64,000 nucleotides of DNA from Microbacterium luteum. Lineage in GTDB: Bacteria; Actinomycetota; Actinomycetes; Actinomycetales; Microbacteriaceae. The stretch is taken from the NCBI RefSeq assembly GCF_015277875.1, contig NZ_CP063814.1, positions 2,108,001-2,172,000 on the forward strand, given 5' to 3'. The notes beneath the pieces are model-generated. The model searched no databases. It saw nothing but the letters and a program-made list of their open reading frames with translations, and was not told where the DNA came from. Both the position numbers and the translations under genes were made by a program. This document shows positions 17,692 to 26,155 of this stretch, piece by piece (position 1 is the first letter of the stretch; each line of letters begins with the position of its first letter).

Positions 17692-17749
17692 CTTGTCGGG
17701 GGGATGGGCCAGTATGGACGGACAGCGGCATCGCAGCCGCGTTCTTCGT
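17692..17749 (+). repeat. 58-bp promoter-leader repeat, copy 1
   Basis: This segment and 18787-18844 are identical at 55 of 58 positions. Each contains the DNA-damage-type promoter followed by the same untranslated leader (GGACGGACAGCGGCATCGCA core) and ends about 30 bases before a GTG start codon. The sequence outside the repeats is unrelated, so this looks like duplication of a control region rather than of a gene. Confidence 0.9.
17693..17715 (+). promoter_or_regulatory. RecA/LexA-independent DNA-damage promoter motif, copy 1
   Basis: TTGTCGGGG, then 8 bases (GGATGGGC), then CAGTAT fits the mycobacterial RecA-NDp consensus tTGTCRgtg-N8-TAnnnT, the class controlled by PafBC, except that the first base of the -10 is C. 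It is 64 bases upstream of the GTG of the SRPBCC gene. Confidence 0.6.
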
Positions 17750-17778
17750 TCGGACGTCAAAGGGGAGGGCGGCGACGA

Positions 17779-18756
17779 GTGAGCCAGTCTGAGCACACGA
17801 GCGTGATCACTATCCGGCGTTTGTTCGCGAGATCTCGGGCGGATATCTGGACGGCTATCGTTCACGAGGGCCATCTCTGGGGAATGCACCGCGGCGACGA
17901 CATTCACGGGATCGACCTAGGCGGCGCGGTGGCTGGCAGTGACGTGCATGCCCCCGACGGCCGCCGCGGGCGTGTCACGACCGTTGGCGCGCACCACTTG
18001 GAGTGGACATGGCTGCTGTCGTGGGAGGGAAGCACCGGAACCGTCCAGCTGCGACTTGAAGAGTCTGACGACACGACAAGCATCGAGGTGACGGAACGTG
18101 CGGACTGGAAGGACGTTCACGACGCCGACGTGTTCTGGGAGCAATGGTTCGGCGCACTCGACGACTGGACAAGATTCCCCACCGAAAGCGATGAACGTCG
18201 CGGCTTGATCCGCTACCGCACAGACGAGATTTGGAGTCCGCGAGACCCGCGGCTGAGTGAGCTTGAAGCCTTGACCGCTCTGCGGCGGGGAGAGCACTCC
18301 TCGTCACTGGGCGCGTTGGACAAAGTTGCGCTCCAAGCACTGCTCGTGCGCGCACTGGCAGCGCAGGGAAAGCTCGACGAGGCCGAGAAGGAGCTCCACG
18401 CCGCTTTCTCCGGTTTCAAAGAGGCGCCAGCGTGGGTGCCGATGCTCGAAGCGCTCGAGCGCGGACGAATCTACAAGGAGCGGGCCGCGCGCGTGGCTGA
18501 GGCCGACGCATATGCGGACGTCGACGAGCTGTGGACCGAGGCCGCGGAACATCTCGCGCGCTGCATCTGGATCGCACCGGAGCGGGACCTCGACCTCGTC
18601 TTAGAAGCTGCGTGGGAGCTCGCCACGATGACAACGACGGCTGATGGCCCGGGCTACACCTCCCTATGGGCCGAGTTCGGGTCTGCCGTCGCCGCGAGGG
18701 CGCCGGCAGATGTCCACACGGCCTGGTCCCCCAGATTCGCTGCGCTCTCGGGCTAA
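17779..18756 (+). CDS. SRPBCC/AHSA1-like domain protein with helical C-terminal half
   Basis: A 325-residue protein starting at GTG, chosen because AGGGGAGGG precedes it by 9 bases and the damage-type promoter lies just upstream; the longer frame back to 17551 would swallow the promoter. Residues 1-~145 resemble the START/SRPBCC ligand-binding fold (ITIRRLFARSRADIWTAIVH at the start, WTWLLSWEGSTGTVQLRLEE, and a final amphipathic helix around DADVFWEQWFGALDDW). The C-terminal half is helical with TPR-like character (LVRALAAQGKLDEAEKELHA). No catalytic motif is visible. It precedes hsdM and shares its promoter type, so it may act with, or be co-induced with, the restriction system; this is inference. 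Confidence 0.6.
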   Translation: MSQSEHTSVITIRRLFARSRADIWTAIVHEGHLWGMHRGDDIHGIDLGGAVAGSDVHAPDGRRGRVTTVGAHHLEWTWLLSWEGSTGTVQLRLEESDDTTSIEVTERADWKDVHDADVFWEQWFGALDDWTRFPTESDERRGLIRYRTDEIWSPRDPRLSELEALTALRRGEHSSSLGALDKVALQALLVRALAAQGKLDEAEKELHAAFSGFKEAPAWVPMLEALERGRIYKERAARVAEADAYADVDELWTEAAEHLARCIWIAPERDLDLVLEAAWELATMTTTADGPGYTSLWAEFGSAVAARAPADVHTAWSPRFAALSG

Positions 18757-18786
18757 CGCGACCTGATCACCCACGCAGGCGAAACA

Positions 18787-18844
18787 CTTGTCGGCGGGAT
18801 GGGCCAGGATGGACGGACAGCGGCATCGCAGCCGTGTTCTTCGT
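18787..18844 (+). repeat. 58-bp promoter-leader repeat, copy 2
   Basis: Second copy of the element at 17692-17749, with three substitutions, placed in front of hsdM. See copy 1 for the shared structure. Confidence 0.9.
18788..18810 (+). promoter_or_regulatory. RecA/LexA-independent DNA-damage promoter motif, copy 2 (hsdM)
   Basis: TTGTCGGCG-N8(GGATGGGC)-CAGGAT, the same spacing as copy 1 and a close match to the RecA-NDp consensus. The -10 end is 60 bases before the hsdM GTG start. It suggests that the whole hsd operon is induced by DNA damage, probably through PafBC. Confidence 0.6.
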
Positions 18845-18869
18845 CGCGCAACACCAGGAGTGCCCACCT

Positions 18870-20819
18870 GTGGTGAACCACGTCAGCTTCATCTGGAACA
18901 TTGCCGAGTCCCTTCGCGGGCCATTCAAGCCCTCGGAGTACGGGTCGGTCGTCCTCCCCTTCACAGTGCTCCGCCGCCTCGACGCTGACCTCGCCGACAC
19001 GAAAGCCGAGGTACTCGAGGTCGCGAAGAGCGTCCAGGGACAGCCCGAGAAGCTGCAGGAGATCAAACTGACCGCCTCGTCCAGGCGCCAGTTCTACAAC
19101 ACCTCGCCTTTCGACTTCGCCAAGCTTGTCGCCGACCCGGCAGACCTCCGCGCCAACCTGTCGTCGTACCTAGCCGGGTTCTCGGCGAACGTGCGGGACA
19201 TCTTCGACCGGTTCGAATTCGACAAGTCGCTAAACAAGCTGGCCGAGAAGAACAAGCTGTTCGCGGTGACCGAGAAGTTCGCGCAGGCCGACTTCCACCC
19301 GCGAACCGTGAGCAACATTCAGATGGGGCTGGTCTTCGAGGAACTTATCCGGTGGGCGAACGAACGCTCAAACGAAACTGCCGGCGACCACTACACCCCC
19401 CGTGAAGTCATCGCTCTCATGGTGCAGCTTCTGTTCGCGCTCGACGACGACGCTCTCTCCAAGCCGGGGGTGGTCCGCTCCATCTACGACCCCACCGCCG
19501 GGACGGGCGGGATGCTGTCCGTCGCGGACGAGTACCTCCGGAAGATGAACCCGCACATCCAGCTCAGCCTGTATGGGCAGGACTACAACGACGCCTCGTA
19601 CGCGATCTGCAAAGCAGACATGGTCATCAAGGGCCAGGACGTCAACAACATCGCCCTCGGCGACACCCTCACCGAAGACGCCTTCAACGACAAGAAGTTC
19701 GACTACGGCCTGTCCAACCCGCCCTTCGGGGTCGACTGGAAGGACCAGCGCACGGTCGTCGACGACGAGCACACCAAGCTCGGCTTCAACGGACGCTTCG
19801 GCCCCGGCACCCCCGCCGTCAGCGACGGGGCCATGCTGTTCCTCCTGCACCTCGTGTCGAAGATGCGCAAGCCCGAAGACGGCGGATCCCGCATGGCCAT
19901 CGTCCTCAACGGGTCCCCGCTGTTCTCGGGCGGCGCCGGCGGCGGCGAGTCGAACATCCGAAAGTGGCTGCTCGACAACGACCTCGTCGAGGCGATCATC
20001 GGACTGCCGAAGGACATGTTCTACAACACCGGCATCGCCACCTACATCTGGGTACTCACCAACCGCAAAGACGAGGCACGCAAGGGCCGGGTGCAGCTCA
20101 TCGACGGCCGCGAGATGTTCACCAAGCTGCGCAAGGGTCTCGGCTCCAAGCGCAACGAACTCTCCCCGAAGAACATCGACACCATCGTCGGCCTGTACGC
20201 CGGATTCGAAGACGGCGAGCACTCGAAGATCTTCCGCAACGAGGACTTCCTCTACCGCACCATCACCGTCGAACGCCCCCTCAAACTCAACTGGCACGCC
20301 ACCCCCGAACGCATCGACGCGGTCTTCGAAGCCAAGACCATTCAGAAGCTGAACGAGACGGATGCCGCAGCCCTCCACGCCGCGCTCGACCGACTCGGTG
20401 CCGACACGGTGTGGAAAAACCGGGCCGAGTTCCAGAAGATGTTGAAGGCTGCCGCGAAAGCCGAAGGCCTCACCCTCCCCGCACCGCTGCTCAAGGCCGT
20501 GACCAACGAGCTCGGTGAGCAGGACGATACCGCCGACACCTGCGCCGACACGAAGGGGAACCCGGAGGCGGATTCCTCACTCCGTGACACCGAGAACGTG
20601 CCCTGGGACGAGGACGTCGACGCCTACGTCGCCCGCGAAGTCCTCCCATACGCGCCCGATGCCTGGTTCGACCACTCCAAGACCAAGGAAGGCGCGGAGA
20701 TCCCCTTCACCCGCCACTTCTACCAGTACATCCCGGCACGCGCCCTAGAAGAGATCGACCGCGACCTCGACGCCGTCATGGACCAACTCCGCGCAATGCT
20801 CGTCGAGGTCGAACAGTGA
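18870..20819 (+). CDS. hsdM: Type I restriction-modification system, methyltransferase subunit
   Basis: A 649-residue N6-adenine DNA methyltransferase. The N-terminal HsdM helical domain (FIWNIAESLRGPFKPSEYG) is followed by the Rossmann catalytic domain: SAM-binding SIYDPTAGTGGMLSVAD (Asp207 onward) and the catalytic GLSNPPFGVDW (Asn283-Pro-Pro-Phe). The GTG at 18870 is preferred because AGGAG lies about 10 bases upstream and the conserved family start VNHVSFIW follows. The 3' end overlaps the hsdS ATG (TGATG), and hsdR follows hsdS with a 4-base overlap, so all three subunits are one operon. It modifies host DNA as M2S and joins HsdR for restriction. Confidence 0.95.
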   Translation: MVNHVSFIWNIAESLRGPFKPSEYGSVVLPFTVLRRLDADLADTKAEVLEVAKSVQGQPEKLQEIKLTASSRRQFYNTSPFDFAKLVADPADLRANLSSYLAGFSANVRDIFDRFEFDKSLNKLAEKNKLFAVTEKFAQADFHPRTVSNIQMGLVFEELIRWANERSNETAGDHYTPREVIALMVQLLFALDDDALSKPGVVRSIYDPTAGTGGMLSVADEYLRKMNPHIQLSLYGQDYNDASYAICKADMVIKGQDVNNIALGDTLTEDAFNDKKFDYGLSNPPFGVDWKDQRTVVDDEHTKLGFNGRFGPGTPAVSDGAMLFLLHLVSKMRKPEDGGSRMAIVLNGSPLFSGGAGGGESNIRKWLLDNDLVEAIIGLPKDMFYNTGIATYIWVLTNRKDEARKGRVQLIDGREMFTKLRKGLGSKRNELSPKNIDTIVGLYAGFEDGEHSKIFRNEDFLYRTITVERPLKLNWHATPERIDAVFEAKTIQKLNETDAAALHAALDRLGADTVWKNRAEFQKMLKAAAKAEGLTLPAPLLKAVTNELGEQDDTADTCADTKGNPEADSSLRDTENVPWDEDVDAYVAREVLPYAPDAWFDHSKTKEGAEIPFTRHFYQYIPARALEEIDRDLDAVMDQLRAMLVEVEQ

Positions 20820-22036
20820 TGCAGGGACCTTGGTCGGACGGCGTACCCAGCGGCTGGCAGATTCGTCCGCTGTGGAGCGAGTTTCGGCGGGGAAAGACAC
20901 TGGGCGATGGATCGGAAGAGCTTCTCTCGGTCTATCGCGACTACGGAGTCATCCCGAAATTCAGCCGCGACGACAACTTCAACAAGCCCTCAGAGGACCT
21001 GTCGAAGTACCAGCGGGTTTCGGTGGGGGACCTCGTCGTCAACAAGATGAAGGCCTGGCAGGGGTCACTCGGGATCTCGAATCACGATGGCATCGTGAGC
21101 CCTGCGTACTTCGTCTACAAGGCAATCGGGACCTTCGAGCGGCGATTCGCTCACTACCTTCTCCGTAGCAAGGAGTATGCGGATCATATGGCCGCCATCT
21201 CCTCCGGTATCAGGCCGAACCAGTGGGATCTCGACCCCGCACAGTTCGCCGTGACACCTCTCCTTGTCCCTCCGCCGGCGGAGCAGCGGTCAATTGCGGA
21301 CTATCTGGATCGGGAGACGGCGCAGATCGACGCGTTCATCGCGAAGAACGAGGAACTCATCACCCTCCTCACCGAACGCCGCGCGGCTTCAATCGATGAC
21401 GCATTCATGCGGCTGGATGCGGAGCATACGAGGTTGAAGTACTGCGCCGCGATCCAGACGGGCGTGACGCTGGGAGGCGACGGAGACCCTGCGGATCCCG
21501 AGTGGCCCTACCTGCGTGTAGCGAACGTTCAAGTCGGCCGGGTGGTCCTGGAAGACGTCAAGACCATCCGAGTGCCCGAGGCTAGAGCTCGTCAATCGAT
21601 GCTAAGCGTCGGTGATGTCCTGATGACAGAGGGTGGGGACCGCGACAAGCTCGGCCGTGGGGCACTGTGGTCGGGCGATGTCACGCCGATGCTCCATCAG
21701 AACCACGTGTTCGCTGTCAAGGTTGCGCCCAACCTGAACGCTCGATTCTTGATGCGGTGGTTAGACGCCAGCCCTTCGCGCGAGTACTTCGAAACCACCG
21801 CCGTGCAGACAACGAATCTCGCGTCGACGAACAAGACGCTCGTCGGGAATCTGCCGATGCCTTCGTGCCCAGTGGAGGCGCAGTTGACCCTTGTGGAGGT
21901 TCTCGACTCGCGGCTCAAGAAGATCGACGAGACTATCGCCGTTGCCGAACAATCCGTCACGCTGGCGCGTGAGCGCCGTGCTGCGCTGATTTCGTCGGCG
22001 GTGACGGGGAAGATTGATGTGGGGGTGTCCGCGTGA
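20819..22036 (+). CDS. hsdS: Type I restriction-modification system, specificity subunit
   Basis: A 405-residue subunit that reads the bipartite DNA target. It has the usual two target-recognition domains separated by conserved helices: TRD1 ~1-150, first spacer helix around RSIADYLDRETAQIDAFIAK, TRD2 ~190-340, and a second helix at ETIAVAEQSVTLARERRAAL. The PPPAEQRSIADYLD block is a hallmark of HsdS. The ATG at 20819 overlaps the hsdM stop; a GTG one codon earlier is an alternative. The recognised sequence cannot be derived from the protein. No invertible or repeated hsdS fragments were seen nearby. Confidence 0.93.
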   Translation: MQGPWSDGVPSGWQIRPLWSEFRRGKTLGDGSEELLSVYRDYGVIPKFSRDDNFNKPSEDLSKYQRVSVGDLVVNKMKAWQGSLGISNHDGIVSPAYFVYKAIGTFERRFAHYLLRSKEYADHMAAISSGIRPNQWDLDPAQFAVTPLLVPPPAEQRSIADYLDRETAQIDAFIAKNEELITLLTERRAASIDDAFMRLDAEHTRLKYCAAIQTGVTLGGDGDPADPEWPYLRVANVQVGRVVLEDVKTIRVPEARARQSMLSVGDVLMTEGGDRDKLGRGALWSGDVTPMLHQNHVFAVKVAPNLNARFLMRWLDASPSREYFETTAVQTTNLASTNKTLVGNLPMPSCPVEAQLTLVEVLDSRLKKIDETIAVAEQSVTLARERRAALISSAVTGKIDVGVSA

Positions 22037-25000
22037 GTGGTGTTACTGGTGCTCATTTGGAGTCGGTGCTGGAGTCCGAGATCGCAGAGCATCTTGCCGC
22101 GAACGGCTGGCTGTACTCACCGACCGACGCCGGCTACGACCGTGAACTCGCACTGTTCCCCGAGGATGTGCTCGGCTGGCTAGAGGATTCGCAGCCGACC
22201 GAGTTCGCGAAGGTCGTCCGCCCCGGCGATACCAAGGCTCAGCGTGCGGCCGCGGGCCGCGGCATCCTGAGTCGTTTGGCGAAGTCTTTGGATCTTGATC
22301 CGTTGAAGAACGGCGGAACCATTCGCCTTCTTCATGACGGTTTCTCCATGGTGCCGCTGCACGGTGGTGCGGTGAAGTTGCGGATGGCGCAGTTCCGACC
22401 GGCGACGACGAACAACCCTGACACGGTTGAGGCGCACGGCAAGATGCGGATGCGGGTGATGCGTCAGGTGCATTATTCGGTCAAGCACCCGCACCGAGCG
22501 TTGGACCTGGTGTTGTTCATCAACGGCATTCCGGTGGCGACGGTGGAGTTGAAGACCGACTTCACGCAGGCGATCTCGAACGCGGTGGATCAGTATCGGT
22601 TTGACCGTGATCCGGCCGGCGAGCCGTTGTTCGCGTTCGCGAAACGGTCGCTCGTGCACTTTGTGGTGTCGAACTCCGAGGTGCGGATGACGACGAAGCT
22701 TGCCGGTGCGCGCACGCGTTTTCTGCCGTTCAACAAGGGTGCCGATGAGGGTGCGGGCAATCCGGTGAATCCGGACGGGTCGGCGTCGTCGTATTTCTGG
22801 GAAGAGATTCTGCAGCGCGACACGTGGTTGCAGATGTTCGGGTCGTTCGTGCACCTGCAGGTGGAGACAGAGGTGGATCCTGACACGGGCAAGAAGACCC
22901 GGTCGCAGAAGGTGCTGTTTCCGCGTTACCACCAGTGGCGCGCCGTCACACGGTTGGTGGAGGCGGCGCGGGCCGAAGGTGCAGGCAACCGGTACTTGGT
23001 GCAGCATTCGGCGGGCTCAGGGAAGACGAACTCGATTTCGTGGCTCGCCCACAGGCTGTCGCAACTGCATGACGACCAGAACACGCGGGTGTTCGACACG
23101 GTTGTGGTGGTCACTGACCGGACCGTGCTGGACAAGCAGCTGCAGGATGCGATCAGCCAGTTCGAGAAGCATGCCGGCGTGGTGCAGTCCATCACCAGGG
23201 ACGCGGGCGAGTCGAAGTCGAAGCAGCTTGCTGAAGCGTTGGCCGGTGGCAAGAACATCGTGATCGTGACGATTCAGTCGTTCGAGGCCCTGATCACCGC
23301 GATCCAAACGGTTCCAGCCCTCCAGGGCCGTCGGTTCGCCGTGATCGCTGACGAGGCGCACTCATCCCAGACAGGGTCGACCGCGGGTGCGTTGACCAAG
23401 GTGCTCTCCCCTGACGAACAGGCCGCTGTGACTGAGGGGGCCCCCATCGATTCCGAGGCCTACTTGCGGTGGGCGATGGAGGTTACTGCCGCGGCCCCGA
23501 ACATCTCGTACTTCGCGTTCACTGCGACACCCAAGGCCAAGACTCTGGAACTCTTCGGGCGTATTCCCGGGGGCGGGGAGCTACCGGAGCCGTTCGACCT
23601 GTACTCGATGCAGCAGGCCATCGAGGAAGGATTCATCTTGGATGTGCTGCAGAACTACACGCCGTACAAAGTGGCGTGGAAGTTGCAGCATCCGGGCGCG
23701 GAGTATGACGGTGAGGGTGAGGTTGACGAGTCGACGGCGGTGAAGGCGTTGGTTCAGTACGTCCGGCTGCACTCGACGAACATCAGCCAGAAGGCGAAGA
23801 TCGTCGTCGACCATTTCCGTACATTCGTACAGCCCCTCCTCCACGGCAAGGCCAAAGCGATGGTCGTGACCGGCTCTCGGATCGAAGCAGTCCGATGGAA
23901 GAAGTACCTCGACACCTACATTCGGGAGACCGGTGCGGAGGATGTTCGATCCCTGGTCGCGTTCTCCGGGACGGTTGATGACCCTGAGTTGGTGGGCGAG
24001 GGGTTGACGGAGCGGACGCAGAATCCGGGAGTTCAGTCGGATCTCGCGGAGGCGTTCAAACCGGCCACGTACAACGTGATGATCGTGGCCGAGAAGTTCC
24101 AGACCGGGTTTGACCAGCCGAGGCTTGTCGCGATGTATGTCGACAGGAAGCTGGGCGGTGTCCAGGCGGTACAGACGCTCTCCCGGTTGAATCGCATTTA
24201 TCCGGAGAAGGACAAGACGTTCGTCCTCGACTTCGTCAACGATCCTGAAGAGATCCGGGATGCGTTCTTGCCGTACTACGGGAGGGCTGTGCTGACGGCG
24301 ATGACGGACCCGAACTTGATCTTCGATCTCGTCACGAAGCTAGATTCGTCCGGGATCTACGAAATGGCCGAAGTCGAGCAGGCTTTCGACGCGGCACTGA
24401 CGGGCGGCGTGAACGCGAACTCCCGGGTGTCCGCGGCGACGGCGCCCGCGGTGGACCGGTTCTCGAAGCGGTGGGTGGCGGCGGTGCTTGATGGCGACAA
24501 GACCGAGCAAGACGAGTTGCGGCTGTTCAAGGCTGACGCGAGCCAGTTCGTGAAGTTCTACGACTTCATCTCCCAAGCGCGCAACCTTGAGGATCCCGAT
24601 CTTCCGCGCCGGCATTACTTCTTCCGCCGCATCCTTCCGCAGCTGTCCACGGCGACCTACGTGGAGCCGGTGGACATCTCCGAGGTGCAGCTCGCCGGGT
24701 ACAAGATCACGGCGGGCGAGTCGGTTGCACTCGCGCTCGAGCAGGGGGCGGGGTTGGATCCGATCACTGCCATCGGATCGGGCGCCATTCATGAGATGCA
24801 CCGGTCAGCGTTGGAGGAAATCGTGGAGAGGCTCAACGAACGACTGGGCGACAAGTATGGCCTGGGCGTCATCGACATCACGATGAATCACATCGTCGGC
24901 AAGCTTGCCCTCGACGTCGACCTCGCCCAGCAGGCGGAGGTCAACACACCGCAGCAGTTCTCCGAGTCGCCGGCTCTGCCGAAGGCGTTCACGAAAGCGG

Positions 25001-25143
25001 TGGTGGAGGTGCGGGAGGAAACGCCCGCGTTCATCGACGACCTGTTGGACGATGGCGGTCTCTACGCGGACCTGGCAAAACAGCTTCCCGCCATGCTGTA
25101 CGAGTACTTCAAGGGGAAGGCCGGGGCCGGTGGGCCGGCCTGA
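22033..25143 (+). CDS. hsdR: Type I restriction enzyme, HsdR subunit
   Basis: A 1036-residue motor-nuclease. The N-terminal PD-(D/E)XK nuclease is intact: HRALDLVLFINGIPVATVEL then KTDF, with Asp158, Glu172 and Lys174. The SF2 translocase follows: Walker A YLVQHSAGSGKTNSISW (about 322-338), DEAH box VIADEAHSSQTGS (440-443), motif III FAFTATPKAK, and motif VI EKFQTGFDQPRL then QTLSRLNRIYP. The C-terminal helical part binds the MS core. It begins with GTG overlapping hsdS by 4 bases. All expected catalytic residues are present, so the restriction system appears functional. Confidence 0.95.
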   Translation: MSGVTGAHLESVLESEIAEHLAANGWLYSPTDAGYDRELALFPEDVLGWLEDSQPTEFAKVVRPGDTKAQRAAAGRGILSRLAKSLDLDPLKNGGTIRLLHDGFSMVPLHGGAVKLRMAQFRPATTNNPDTVEAHGKMRMRVMRQVHYSVKHPHRALDLVLFINGIPVATVELKTDFTQAISNAVDQYRFDRDPAGEPLFAFAKRSLVHFVVSNSEVRMTTKLAGARTRFLPFNKGADEGAGNPVNPDGSASSYFWEEILQRDTWLQMFGSFVHLQVETEVDPDTGKKTRSQKVLFPRYHQWRAVTRLVEAARAEGAGNRYLVQHSAGSGKTNSISWLAHRLSQLHDDQNTRVFDTVVVVTDRTVLDKQLQDAISQFEKHAGVVQSITRDAGESKSKQLAEALAGGKNIVIVTIQSFEALITAIQTVPALQGRRFAVIADEAHSSQTGSTAGALTKVLSPDEQAAVTEGAPIDSEAYLRWAMEVTAAAPNISYFAFTATPKAKTLELFGRIPGGGELPEPFDLYSMQQAIEEGFILDVLQNYTPYKVAWKLQHPGAEYDGEGEVDESTAVKALVQYVRLHSTNISQKAKIVVDHFRTFVQPLLHGKAKAMVVTGSRIEAVRWKKYLDTYIRETGAEDVRSLVAFSGTVDDPELVGEGLTERTQNPGVQSDLAEAFKPATYNVMIVAEKFQTGFDQPRLVAMYVDRKLGGVQAVQTLSRLNRIYPEKDKTFVLDFVNDPEEIRDAFLPYYGRAVLTAMTDPNLIFDLVTKLDSSGIYEMAEVEQAFDAALTGGVNANSRVSAATAPAVDRFSKRWVAAVLDGDKTEQDELRLFKADASQFVKFYDFISQARNLEDPDLPRRHYFFRRILPQLSTATYVEPVDISEVQLAGYKITAGESVALALEQGAGLDPITAIGSGAIHEMHRSALEEIVERLNERLGDKYGLGVIDITMNHIVGKLALDVDLAQQAEVNTPQQFSESPALPKAFTKAVVEVREETPAFIDDLLDDGGLYADLAKQLPAMLYEYFKGKAGAGGPA

Positions 25144-25219
25144 GTCGCCCGGCAAATGCATCCGCGGTCGGCGTTCGTCCGTCGCGACGGCGTTCGCTCT
25201 CCGCGGCCGCTCTCGTAAC

Positions 25220-25466
25220 TTAGGACCCCAACAGTCGGTGTAGCGCCGCCGAGTACTCCTCCTCGACGAATCGCGTCGGTGAGTTGCCCTGGAGACGGGC
25301 GGCTCCCGCCAGCGTCCTGGAAGTCGACGATCTTCGTCTCGCCCTCGTCAGTGGAGGTTAGATCGTTCACCGCCAGCACCACTTCCGAGACCGGGTCGGC
25401 CGAAGGATGGAGAGGGTATCGGGATCCAGGGGTTTGCGCCAGGAGTCGCTGGACGTGCCTGTACAA
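25220..25466 (-). pseudogene. Possible decayed gene fragment
   Basis: Between hsdR and the next gene (25144-25593, about 450 bases) I see no intact gene. The minus strand reads like protein in two frames. One runs from a TTG at 25466 (YRHVQRLLAQTPGSRYPLHP, then VSEVVLAVNDLTSTDEGETK). The other ends FVEEEYSAALHRLLGS before a stop at 25220-25222. A one-base shift near 25305 would join them. The composition looks coding, but the upstream frame lacks a good start and I cannot name a family. It may be a dead cargo gene or chance. Confidence 0.3.
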
Positions 25467-25593
25467 CCTGTGCAGCGAGCGAGAAGCAACGTCGTCGGTA
25501 TCGAATCCCCGATTCAGCGACAGTTTGACGCGAGGGCTCCCGCGGTCTCCACCGGCAGTGAAACGCTTAGCGTGCCGACCGAGAGGTAGCCAG

Positions 25594-25980
25594 ATGGTGA
25601 GCGAGGAAGCAGGGAATGCTTGGGCCGATGTTGTCGGTCCCTGTTACACGCAGGAGTCGGTTCAGCGGGTTCTCGGCGTCACCCGGAGCGAAGTGGAGCA
25701 GGCCGCGTGCGAGCTTCGGCTGGTCGCTCTGCCCACTTCCGACAACGTCGTTCTCTACCCAGCCTGGCAAATGCTCGGTGATCGAGTCGTTGACGGACTG
25801 CCCGAGGTTCTTGCGGTGCTGAGTTCGGGAGTCGACGATCCGTGGACCTGGGCTCAGTTCCTTGCCGCGGTTCCTTTCGAAGGCAACGATGCCCGGCGAC
25901 ACATCGACGCACTGCGAGACGGCGACATCGACGTCGTGCTGCTCTCCGCTACGCACGCCGCCAACGCCTGGCACACCTGA
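25594..25980 (+). CDS. Small HTH/antitoxin-like protein
   Basis: A 128-residue protein starting at ATG with GAGAGG about 8 bases upstream; the longer frame upstream is not supported. CYTQESVQRVLGVTRSEVEQ looks like a helix-turn-helix, and NVVLYPAWQMLGDRVVDGLP matches the YPAWQ pattern I associate with small actinobacterial DNA-binding/antitoxin proteins of the Xre-MbcA-ParS type. DDPWTWAQFLAAV would then be the start of the toxin-binding part, though the usual alanine-rich end is altered. No RES or other toxin gene follows. It may be a solitary antitoxin or a regulator; confidence in a role is low. Confidence 0.5.
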   Translation: MVSEEAGNAWADVVGPCYTQESVQRVLGVTRSEVEQAACELRLVALPTSDNVVLYPAWQMLGDRVVDGLPEVLAVLSSGVDDPWTWAQFLAAVPFEGNDARRHIDALRDGDIDVVLLSATHAANAWHT

Positions 25981-26155
25981 GGGAGGTCCCGCGTGAACGA
26001 TGACGACCAGGCCCTGGTTTGGAGCGGCGGCGGCCGACAACCGGTACGAGCCTGAGCGATAAAGCCGAGAGCGCACCGAATCGCGTTTCACCGACTCTTC
26101 GACGCATCAGGAATCGGCCGTGTGGAAGGTCGGTCCTGCCTGAGACGCTGTGTTG

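Noticed and set aside
17551..17778. N-terminal extension of the SRPBCC protein
   Set aside because: It would run through the 58-bp promoter repeat and lacks a ribosome site; GTG at 17779 has AGGGGAGGG upstream.
19368..20378. Long open frame opposite hsdM, and similar ones opposite hsdR and pyrG
   Set aside because: These mirror strongly coding, motif-bearing genes in high-GC DNA and have no ribosome sites or recognisable domains.
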